Positions 1-9,197 of a stretch of 64,000 bases of DNA are shown piece after piece. A program made the translations under genes and the position numbers. Below the pieces are notes generated by a model. The model ran no database searches. It was not told the DNA's origin and was given only the letters and a program-made list of their open reading frames with translations. Origin of the DNA: Alisma plantago-aquatica (lineage: Eukaryota > Streptophyta > Magnoliopsida > Alismatales > Alismataceae); assembly GCA_963693085.1 (NCBI GenBank), contig OY856409.1:1532846472-1532910471 (forward strand). The letters are read 5' to 3'. The first letter of the stretch is position 1; each line of letters opens with the position of its first letter.

Positions 1-572
1 TTAGCTAGTGATAGCTTAATTGGCTCTTTTCTTGCTTAGATAGCTTTTTGTCATGTTGTTTCTTTGTTCTTTCTAGCTTAGGTGTTTACTTGCCCTTTTC
101 CCTTATTTTCTAGTCTAGTGTAGTTTAATTCTCTTCTTACTTGCCTTAGTTTAGATTGTTCTTTTCTTACCTTGCCTTGCCTTTTCCCGCTTAGTAGAAT
201 TAATTGACTAGGGTTAACTTAGGCTTTGTTTTTGCTTGTCTTTCTTTCTTTCTCATCTTAGTTTAACAATCAAAACATCACCTTTAAACCCTTCAACCCT
301 AGACTCCACAGTAGGAACCTAGCACCCAAAAACTAACCTAGATCTAGTGCCCCCTTTTTTCCCTATGGATTGATCCTTATACTTTCCACCTTACCTATAC
401 TATGACACGACCCCGTGCCCTTGTGGGTTAGTGTTTTAATAGAAGTAGGTCATTTGAGTTTAGGTCAATACAAATATTGAAAGTGAATCCACCCATGTGC
501 TTCCATCCACATAGTTGCATCTATTCAAATCCCAATTGAGTAGTGTGTAACTCCATTGGGAGGAGCACATCA
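1..572 (-). repeat. Partial copy of a 2.3-kb noncoding repeat, cut by the window edge
   Basis: The reverse complement of this stretch aligns almost end to end with 33417-34000. Shared landmarks, in order, are a start resembling GTGC-TCC-CC, an ACACACTA-TCAA stretch, a GTCATAGTATA block, AAAAGGGGG, and ATCTAGGTTA followed by CTAGGGTTGAAGGG. After these comes a long A-rich run of AAGCAAGAA-type words. The homology stops near 572, matching the start of the other copy at 33417, so the rest of this copy lies left of the window. No reading frame is preserved. The copies differ by many substitutions and small indels, so the family is old. Confidence 0.75.
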
Positions 573-3355
573 GCTACTCATTGTTTGATATTTTTTCATA
601 GTGCTATTAGTTTAACATGTCTATATAATAATTTTAGATAATGATTTTTATTATTGTGGTAAACTTCTTGGAGCGAGGCAACCAAAAAAAGTTCATTTAG
701 AATTATCTATATGCTATTTTTCCACATTTTATAGGTCTAGAATAAACATTTTGATTAATGTAGAGCTGGTCTATTCACATGATATACAAAGGTTTGTCAT
801 CCGAATTATTGAGTTTTTAATTATTTTTTAGATTGATATAAATTTTGTCATCCAAATTATCTAACCTTGTTTCCCATTTCTCTTACTACACAAGGCTGTA
901 ATATGAATATTCTAGAGTATTTGTTAATCATTAGACTACTTTTATGTAAAGGCTTGATTTTAAACTTATGTGCATGTTCTTTAGAAAGAAATTATGGACG
1001 TGATGTATTAAACATAGTAGTTGTGCATTTGTTGCTGGTGGTAACAAAAATAGTCTCATATAGGTAGTTCCATATTTGTTGTTGCCCTAGTGGAAATAGA
1101 GACAACCTCAACAATATAATTCTAAAGTTCCTTTCATCTTAGAGCCTTTCCTGTCCTTATGAGCATGTTTATCTATTTAGAGGGTATGAGCCTTGTATAT
1201 ATTTTAGTGTATCTTTTGGCTCTTTTCTAATATTTCCATGTAAATGTAGATTCAAATGGTGGTAAATTTTCAACAATGTAAGAAGGTATGCCAAATAATA
1301 TCAACTAAGGAAAAAAACCTATGTTCATGCATTCTCAAAGGCCATGCTCTTAATTCAACTTGGACATTGCTTCACAATGTACTTTCTTGATTACTTGTTG
1401 TTGTAGGTTCTTCAAGCAATTGCCTCTCATCTTCTTGGTCTCACAAATGGCTGGGGAACTTGAGGGCAATTGTTGGCATCTACATGTCCATGATCATTGC
1501 TGGCACTAGAAGGGAACTTATTGTCCTCAAATTCATTCTCATGGATGGATTCACCTACCCAAGGTTATTCTTTGACTTTCCTGCAACCATTCAATAAAGA
1601 AGCTCATAATAGAAAATGTCATATTATCTATCTTGAAATATGATGTGTAGTTCTATCTAGTTGAATTTATTATGATTGGTCCCTCTGAAATTTCTTTTCT
1701 TCCTCCAATGATTCAGATCAAAACTCTATTCTTCCACTAATTTGTTAAGCTTGCTAATATGGTCTTGATTGAAGATTTCTTGGATTCATTTTCATCTACA
1801 TTGAGTACTTTGTACTTGTTTCTTTCCTATTCTCAATATAGCTAACCCATTTCTCTTGGTTTGTTTTATTGTTTTTGTGCTATACAAAATTTCTTAATAG
1901 AAATTTGCTAATTTTTTTATGTGATTTTCCAAATCATAGCATATATATAGAGAGATTATAGAACCATAATTTTGGATGTGCTTAAAATCTTGTTGACTTC
2001 ATGATATTGTTTGGCAACTCCATATGATCACTTCATATTGCTTGTTCATTTCTGTGCAAGGTTTTTTAGAGAATGGCCCAATGTCCTATGCATGTTAGCC
2101 GGTCTTATTGTAATACATACACGTATAATTACTGCTTTGGACCATCAATCTAAGGTGATATACTATATAGAGATGGATCAAGGCATATTGTACTATAGTC
2201 AATAGGTATATCTTCTCTTAGTGGTATTGTATTCTATACACTGTAAAGGAAAGGACACTAGAAGTTTTGCAAAGGCTCTAGCTTGCTTTTCCTATCGTAT
2301 TATTTATTATTGATTAACTTTCCTAGAAATTTATTTAGATTCATTCCATCATCACTTCTATATCATAGATTATCCAATACCCTTTCATCTTCATCAATTG
2401 TAACCAATAATGGCACATTTTTTTATAAGATGTATTGTTTATTGCACTCTAGTATTTTATATATCGGAAGACTGGTTTTTGGTAGACAAATTAGTAAATA
2501 GGGCAATCAACAAAGAACTCAAGATCAAACTGGAATGCTCTTGTTAATACATTTAATATGGGAAATTGTTTAATGGCTTTATGGTACATGATATACAAAA
2601 AGTTGTGCCCATCATATATAATGAAATAGGGCTGAAGAACATGAAAAGTAGAGGAAGTTAGGAAAGCTAGACCGGGGCTCATAATAGGGGAATGTTCAGA
2701 TGGTTGTTAGCCTCTTGGTTTCCCCTGAGTTAATCAGATCTACCTTGTAGCCTGATGTTTTTTTTATTTCCAATATTTCCTTTTGCCTAATGTTTTTTCA
2801 TTTCTAATTTATCCTTTAGAGTATAGTGTGATGATTATCTAGTTTTCTGTACAGTTATTTATTTATCATTTTTCATTATTACACAAAATTATCTTCATTG
2901 TTTTTAGTGAGCATCAATATTCCTTCACCAACCAGCATGGAAGGGATGATGATGGCTCTTGGATCAACCATCAAAATTAGATGTGCCAATCTATTAGTAC
3001 CTTGAGAAGAGTATTTCAATTAAATCAATCACCATAAGAGAAATAATGTTGTAATTTGTTTAGTTATTATTTATTTCTAACCCATTGTTAGTGTTAATAA
3101 TCTCTTTTGAATCCTAATAGACTTCCATTTTTTCTGAGTGGTTGTTTTGATTCTAGTTTGGAAAGTATATATCTTCTCAGATATTAATTTTTTGTATCAA
3201 GTAAACATCACATTGGTCAAGATTTTGGATAAAAAGGCAACCAAGATCCATTCATTCTTGCACTTAAAAAATTTGCAACATACGATCACTTCAAGGATTA
3301 TTCAAATGCACTTCACTACTAAATTCCTCTTTACTAAACCTCTACTTTGGAAAAT

Positions 3356-3402
<47 letters not shown>

Positions 3403-4366
3403 AATTGTTGACTCTTATCCAATTAGTGTCCTATTGTTCGATGAATTTTGACTCTTGTTAAATTTCTTTGATGTATTATACCTATCAATGCTATAACAAT
3501 ATAATAGAATGTTAGCCTTTGTCTCTTGCATACTAACAACAACATGACATTCATGACCACTTATGAGACCATATTCATTACCAATGAAGCTCGCAGATGA
3601 GAAAAACAACATATCACACTTGTACTGGTGCTACTCTATTTCACATTAGCATGAAAGTGATATTTTCTCCTCCTTCATACCATTATTCTCCTCTATAGTC
3701 ACGATCACTCTTCCTCTATGGTTGGTGTCACCCCTCCCTTCTCTCACCTTCATTCCACCACCATCCTTTGCCTCTCCTGTTCAGCCTTTAAAACTTCCAT
3801 CACCACGAGTTCCCTTTCCTCTATGTTGTAGAGGGATTAGTGGTTGTGGTGGTTCTGATATATGGGGGAGGAGAGGTAATGGGTGTTTGTAGGGTGGAGG
3901 TAGGGGAAGGAGAAAAAGAGATGTAGTTCTTATGGAGGAGGAGAAATAATGACCTTGATCGAGGGTTAGGAGAATGAAGGGTTGGGGGTACCTTTCATGG
4001 TAACAAAGGTGAAAGTATGTCACTACTGGGTTTAAGGTGGTTTCTTGAGGCATAAAACAAGCAAGATGTTGGGCAAAGATGTCTTAGTTTTATATTTCAC
4101 GCAACATTTTCTCACAATGTTATATACTTCTTACCCAACAACTCATATCCGAGGTTTATGTTTCAAAATCATTCAGGGTAGTTCTTCTCATGGTCTGGGT
4201 TTCTTCGTCTGCATGTTCCTAAAGTTGGATGTTTTGTAGGTCTTCTAAAATCTATATTGAAGGTCTTTTTATCAATTCTTGACTATCTTTTTCCCTTTTT
4301 ATGTATAAGTTTTATGTTTGATATTTACTCCAATGATCTACCTTTCACATGTTTGATGATGTTTAT
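573..4366. other. AT-rich intergenic stretch, no gene recognised
   Basis: I see no open frame with a recognisable domain. The stretch holds a (TA)n run at 3359-3399. At 3640-4045 one strand is pyrimidine-rich and then switches to purine-rich, a low-complexity asymmetry and not a gene. Short frames here are what AT-rich noncoding DNA produces. Confidence 0.6.
3359..3399. repeat. (TA)n microsatellite
   Basis: About 20 uninterrupted TA dinucleotides. The frame through it encodes only alternating Tyr-Ile. Confidence 0.95.
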
Positions 4367-4491
4367 CTTTCTAGTGGAGCTCTACCAGCTATCATTTGGG
4401 TGAATATACTAAAACAATTACATGATAAGCTTTCTGGTGGAGCTTTGCCAGCTGCCATTTTAGTGAATATACTAAAACAATTACATGATAC
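4367..4491. repeat. Imperfect tandem duplication, about 62 bp, two copies
   Basis: Two adjacent units share a start like TTTCT-GTGGAGCT, a CCAGCT core and the ending GAATATACTAAAACAATTAC. They differ mainly in the first half. The pair ends about 45 bp left of CACTA element A and belongs to the host DNA that A entered. Confidence 0.85.
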
Positions 4492-4537
4492 TTGATGTAG
4501 ATTCAGAACAATGGTGACTTTCAATATTTGTATCATT

Positions 4538-4902
4538 CACTACTACAGAAGTGCCTTTTAGTGTCGGTTGTTTAACCCCCTTTGGCTTCGGTTTCGGAAC
4601 GACGCCTATGTGGGCGCCGCTAAAAGGTTGGACACTTCAGCGTCGGTTAAAAAACCGACGCCTATTTAATATAAAGGCGTCGGTTTATTATAAAACACCG
4701 ACGCCAAAAGGGTTCGTGCCACAGAAAACGGCGTCATCTAGGACGCTTTCTGCGTCGGTTATATACTAAAACACCGACGCAGAAAAGTGTCCTAGATGAC
4801 TCCCATTTCCTGTAGCGCGAACACTTTTGGCGTCGGTGTTCAACAAAAAACCGACGATGTAAGTCTGTTCTGACGGTTATCGGTAAATAACCGACGCCTA
4901 TA
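4538..4902. repeat. Left terminal and subterminal repeats of CACTA A
   Basis: After the 13-bp terminal repeat, about ten copies of a GCGTCGGTT or AACCGACGCC core occur. They are mostly paired in opposite orientation with short spacers, giving small hairpins. In maize En/Spm the subterminal motif bound by TnpA has the core CCGACAC, so these are the likely binding sites of the element's own DNA-binding protein. The binding role is inferred by analogy. Confidence 0.9.
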
Positions 4903-4919
4903 TCTATTTTTTTTTATAA

Positions 4920-5045
4920 ATCTGTTTGCAGGCCTGCTGTGGCTGGTCAGCAGGATGAGAACCTGCAGTTCAGTTTTCTGAACTGCAGGTTTACGACATC
5001 CATTGATATCAGCCTACAAACAGGCCACAAACCTGCAAAATTAAC
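4920..5045. repeat. Block conserved between CACTA A and B, with a palindrome
   Basis: This block, just inside the subterminal repeats, is nearly identical to 48235-48350 in element B. It contains a 14-bp-arm palindrome (4960-4991; arms AACCTGCAGTTCAG and its complement around a 4-bp loop) followed by ACGACATCCATTGATATCAG. B keeps the palindrome at 48266-48299. It lies beyond the 3' end of the transposase transcript, so a terminator or 3' processing role is possible but unproven. Confidence 0.75.
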
Positions 5046-5194
5046 ATAAAAAGATTCACACAAGTAGATACATTCAGACATCAATTCAATTGTCACGTTC
5101 ACACATATAGAATCATTCAAATACATGTTTTAACATTCAAAAACATTCATTTACAAAGTATCATTCATCATCACTATCAACATCCCAATTATAT

Positions 5195-5425
5195 CTAACA
5201 GTTTATGACCCCACATGCCTTCCTCCCCAGTTCCTGCCGCTAGACAACCACACAATGGATCCAAGAGGATATGCAGGCGTTTGCCAAAGACTATAGGCTG
5301 AGTTAACTATTGAGTTAACTCAGCCTATAGTCTTTGGCGAACGCCTGCAATCCTCTTGGATCCATTGTGTGGTCGTCTAGCGGCAGGAACTGAGGAGGAA
5401 GGCATGTGGGGTGATAAACTGTCAG
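5195..5425. repeat. Long near-perfect inverted repeat (hairpin) in CACTA A
   Basis: Two arms of about 114 nt face each other around a 4-nt loop at 5309-5312. The arms contain matching words such as CACACAATGGATCCAAGAGG, AGACTATAGGCTGAGTTAAC and CAGTTTAT, with only a handful of mismatches and a 1-nt indel. Transcribed from either strand it would fold into a long stable stem. It lies about 175 nt downstream, on the minus strand, of the predicted stop of the small spliced frame at 5601-5912. Confidence 0.95.
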
Positions 5426-5600
5426 GACTAGCACTGCAAGTTGCGATGGAGGTGGAGACGACGACGATGGTGGTGCTTCAGGCGACGCCTTCTTGGCCGG
5501 GTAGGGCTCGGCGAAAGGGTTCAACTGTGGCATGGCTTCGATGTAGTAGAGGGAAGGGAGGGGTTCAGAATCCTATGAGAAACGTTTAGAGATGAGGATA

Positions 5601-5912
5601 TTACTGCGGAGGAGGAGGAAACGGTAGACGATATCTCGAGTTGGAATGTCCTCTCCACGCATCAAGTTGCTCCAGTGCTTCAGTGGGTACATGTGCATCA
5701 TCAACCTAAAATTTGACAAAAATAAACACACTGAATTAGGCCAATATAGAAATATAGGATATATGACATAACTAGAAGATAATGAATTTTATAGAAATAC
5801 ATGATATGTTTTTAGAACTTACATTGGTATCCTCGTCATGCTCGTCATGGACAACATGCTCATCATGGACTTCATGCTCATCATGAACATCATTCTCATC
5901 ATGGTCAGCCAT
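5601..5912 (-). CDS. Small spliced frame with His-Asp-Glu repeats, possible TnpA-like exons
   Basis: On the minus strand an ATG at 5912 directly follows a splice-acceptor-like TTTTCAG. The first exon (5912-5823) encodes 30 residues dominated by a repeating VHDEHx unit (three near copies) after MADHDEND. It ends at a strong donor, AAT|GTAAGT. An acceptor at AATTTTAG|GTTGAT (5705) opens a second exon in the same phase. That exon runs 34 residues to a stop at 5601 and ends in a proline run. The product would be 64 residues and highly acidic, unless upstream exons are joined. Its place, downstream of TNP2 inside the element, matches the tnpA exons of maize En/Spm, but no sequence similarity to TnpA is claimed. 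Splicing is predicted by eye only. I do not recognise the family. Confidence 0.35.
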
Positions 5913-5936
5913 CTGAAAATGTCATAAAAAAGGCAA

Positions 5937-6030
5937 ACATTTAGCATTTGTATCAACTAGAAAAAGGAAAACATTTAGCATTTGTATAAATTAGAAAAAG
6001 GAAAACATTTACCATTTGTATAAACATACA
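5937..6030. repeat. 33-bp tandem repeat, three copies, carrying a splice-acceptor-like motif
   Basis: Three units contain AAACATTTA-CATTTGTAT and AACTAGAAAAAGG or close variants. Read on the minus strand each unit holds a TTTTTCTAG|TTGATACAAATGC-like acceptor. A single matching version occurs in B, where it looks like the acceptor at 49543. Confidence 0.85.
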
Positions 6031-6035
6031 TGTCT

Positions 6036-8111
6036 CTAAAATTGTGATCTTTTATCAATTAACAATCCTTCATTGTGATCTCCGCGCACATATAAGTCAT
6101 CATTAGCTTCAATATTTTGTGGAGTTGGCAACCCAACTCAGAATGGACTGGAGTCATCATACTTATCATAGTACTCTTCTTCATCTATAGGATCTTCAAT
6201 GAACTGTCTTTTACCATGAAGAACAACCGACCATTTATCATTTGCAGGATCATCGATATAGAATATTTGTTTTGCCTGTGATGCCAATATGAATGGTACA
6301 GCCTTCTCGCCAATCATTTCAAAGTTCACCAAAGTGAAACCAAATTCATCCACTATAACTCCTTTGGTGTTATCAACCCAATTACATTTAAAGAGCGGAA
6401 TATTGAAATCTATGTAGTCAAACTCCCAAATGTCTTCAATGACACCGTAATTTGACATTTTAGCTTCACGTGGACTCTTATCCTTTGCACTTGCAAAGTA
6501 CATAGTTGACGCTTGAAGAGTGACCCCACTATTTTGGACGACACTCTTATCATCTTGGCGCTTTGTGTAATATGTGAATCCATTAATGTCAAACCCTTCA
6601 TAAGACATAACATTCGGTTTTGGTTTAAAGGCGAGACATTTGATAGTTTCTGTAATATCATTTGGTGTTTGAGATAGTTGATGTAAGACTTTATCTTCAA
6701 ACCACTTAGTAAAAGTCTTATTATGCTCTCTAGCAAGCCACATTGAACTTGCTCGAGGATGTTGTCTCTTTATGAAATTGGTATGTTCCTCGATATAAAC
6801 ACTCACTTCGTCCATATTATGTAAAATATACAAGTGAGCTTGTTCCAACTGCTCACGGCTGATTACTTTCACCCGTGATCCCAAAATTCCTTTGCCCTCC
6901 TCAATATTCTTGTCATTATCAGGAGTGTCATTACCACTGAGAAAGTCATTGCAGAAATCCATAACCTCTCTCGCCACATAACCTTCAATAATACTCCCTT
7001 CAGGACGATAACGGTTTCGAACATCACCTTTAAAAACGCTCATGTATCGTTCAAAGGGATACATCCAATGCAAGAAAACCGGTCCCAAGATTTTCACTTC
7101 CCTAGTCAAGTGGACAACAAGATGTACCATGATATTAAAGAACGAAGGAGGGAAATACATCTCAAGCTGACATAGGGTAACAACCACTTCTCTTTGCAAA
7201 TTATCAAGAGTATCAGGGTCAATAACTTTGCTGCATAGACTGTTGAAAAAGAAACAAAGTCTGGTAATTGCAAACCTTACATGCTTCGGCAATATAGATC
7301 GAATTGCCACGAGCAATATTTGTTGCATTAGAGTGTGACAATCATGAGATTTAAGACCTATCAACTTCAGATCTTTCATTGATACCAATCTACGGATGTT
7401 GGATGAGTAACCATGTGGCACCTTAACTATTACCAAGCATTCACAAAAAGTTTTCTTCTCCTTTCTAGACAACGTGTAACAAGCGGGAGGTAAGTATGTT
7501 CTTTTATTACCCATTTCACGTAATTCTGTTAATTCTGACCTTATTCCCATTTCACGTAGGTCCAGTCTGGATTTTATCCCATCTTTAGTCTTACCTGGTA
7601 TATTTCATAGAGTACCAATGATGCTATCACAGACATTTTTCTCAACGTGCATTACATCGATACAATGCCTGACTGACAAAGAACTCCAATAAGGAAGATC
7701 CCAAAATATTGACTTCTTTTTGAATGAAGAATTGTCACTCCGTGTGGCCATACTACATTGTGATTTCTTACCAAATTCATTGACAATGTCTTTTACTCTT
7801 TCATAAACAACATCCCCTGGTATAGGTTTAGGTGCACTCCGTTCATCATTCCATCCATTGAATGCTTTGCGCTTCCTACGATACGGATGGAATTTTGAAA
7901 GAAACCTTCGATGACCAAGATATACAGTCTTGCCGCCATATTTTAGTCTTATTGAATCAGTGTTTTCTTCACATATAGGACACGCTTTAGCTCCTTTGAC
8001 ACTATATCCAGACAAATTCCCATATGCCGGAAAGTCATTAATAGTGCAAAACAACATAGCATGCAAACGAAATGTCTCTCTTGCTGAAGCATCATATAAT
8101 AAAACTATCAT
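6036..8111 (-). pseudogene. TNP2-type CACTA transposase, N-terminally deleted and interrupted (element A)
   Basis: This is the C-terminal two thirds of a TNP2 transposase (Transposase_21, then DUF4218- and DUF4216-like parts), closely similar to the intact copy in element B. The frame opens at ETFRLHAMLF, equal to about residue 395 of B. The N-terminal CPCRHC domain and the LCTDGMNPYG and PGNDID segments that supply the first two catalytic aspartates are absent. It is also interrupted. A TGA follows DSIIGTL near 7610, where B reads Leu. Another TGA at 6138 replaces a TCA serine of B and would drop the last 34 residues. Small indels occur near 7750 and 6900. It cannot encode active transposase. 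The retained part still reads well, so the breaks are not very old. Confidence 0.95.
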
Positions 8112-8240
8112 GTTATGATATTAAGACCACTTAAAGCAGATTAGGCACATTAAGCAAGCAGAGTAGGGAGCCAATTTCGTGCAAGCAGATTAGGCAAGCA
8201 GATTAGGTCAGCACATAAAGAACCAATTTCACGCCTGGGT
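8112..8240. other. Deletion junction and short GCAGATTAGGCA repeats in CACTA A
   Basis: Homology to B's transposase ends abruptly at about 8111. The next 130 bp hold three or four copies of a GCAGATTAGG/CAAGCAGA word before the GC-rich block begins. The B counterpart contains the TNP2 N-terminus and the B3-like exon, so this is where that material was lost or replaced. Confidence 0.6.
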
Positions 8241-8700
8241 AGGTCTGCAGGTACCTGGGCAAGAAGAGTAGGGTGAGGTCGAGCTGGTTGAGTACGTGGG
8301 TGGCGGCCGACGAGCTCCAGAACCAGCGGCAGTGACTCCGACGAGCAGGAGCGTCAGCCGCAGCAGGCAGGCAGGCGGCCAGGCGGCGTCAGGCAGGCAG
8401 CGGCCAGGCGGAGGAGAAGGAGAAGGGGGTACGGCGGTGCCGGTTCTCAGACGTGGCAGGCATGTGGGCACCAGGCGTTGCGGCGGCGCCGGTTGTCAGG
8501 CGTGGCGGCGGCGCAGGCGGTTGGAGCAGCAGGGCGGGCAGCAGGGGTGCCAGAGAAGAAACGCGTCGGAGAGGGGCGCCGGAGAGGGGACGCCGGAGAT
8601 GGGGCACTAGAGAGAAGCGCCAGAGAGAAGCGCCGGAGAAAAACTACTACCAGCAGCAGAGAAATCGCCGGAGAAATCGCCGCAATAGGGAAATACGGTA
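8240..8700 (-). promoter_or_regulatory. GC- and CpG-rich block inside the promoter end of CACTA A
   Basis: About 450 bp of GC-rich sequence full of CGGCG, CAGGCGG and GCCGGAG words, in otherwise AT-rich DNA. It sits between the right subterminal repeats and the minus-strand genes. Maize Spm has a GC-rich first untranslated exon at this position (the downstream control region), where cytosine methylation sets element activity. The role here is inferred from position and composition. Several overlapping frames exist on both strands, as expected of GC-rich DNA, and none resembles a protein. Confidence 0.6.
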
Positions 8701-8757
8701 GCAATGAAACATAAGAAAGGGGAAGAGTCGGGCGATCGAAGGTTATGAAGTTCCCCA

Positions 8758-9194
8758 ATAGCGTCGGTTGTTTACAACAACCGACTCCTAAACATCTTTA
8801 CCGTCGGTCGTTCGCAACATCCGACGTCCATTTGGACGATATTTTCGTGAAAATGTTTGGCGGGAACCACATTCAGCGTCGGTGATTAAAGGACGACCGA
8901 CGCGGAAAAAGACACTTTTCGCGCAAATTTCCATCGCACATAAGCGTCGGTGTTTTAACTACAGACTCGACGCCGAAAGTGACATTATTTTTTTCGCTCG
9001 AAAATTGGATGACATGATGCGTCGGTTTTGTATAAACAACCGACGCTGTATACAAAGCGGTACCCGTGTTTGGCTGGTCTTTGAATATAGACGTCGGTTC
9101 TTCTAAATAACCGACGCCTTTAATATAAGGCGTCCGTGTTCCTTAATAACCGACGCCCAGAAAAGCGACACTGAATGCTATTTCTGTAGTAGTG
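8758..9194. repeat. Right subterminal and terminal repeats of CACTA A
   Basis: About twelve GTCGGTT/AACCGAC cores, most preceded by GC (GCGTCGGTT), are paired head to head. They end in TTTCTGTAGTAGTG at 9194. This is the promoter-side end of the element. Confidence 0.92.
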
Positions 9195-9197
9195 ATT

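Larger units (their letters stand above)
4538..9194 (-). mobile_element. CACTA (En/Spm) transposon A, deleted non-autonomous copy
   Basis: The element starts with CACTACTACAGAA at 4538 and ends with its exact reverse complement at 9194. It is flanked by the 3-bp duplication ATT (4535-4537 and 9195-9197), as expected for CACTA transposition. Both ends carry many copies of a GTCGGTT/AACCGAC motif. The transposase remnant lies on the minus strand, so the promoter end is on the right. At 4,657 bp it is 3.5 kb shorter than element B. The missing part covers the first 390 or so residues of the transposase and everything between it and the GC-rich block. The perfect 13-bp termini and clean duplication show it moved as a unit after or with this deletion, presumably using transposase from another copy. 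Confidence 0.97.

Noticed and set aside
8229..8758. Overlapping Arg/Gly/Ala/Pro-rich frames on both strands (also 55116-55445)
   Set aside because: GC-rich, CpG-rich sequence lacks stop codons by composition; no domain and no agreement between A and B.
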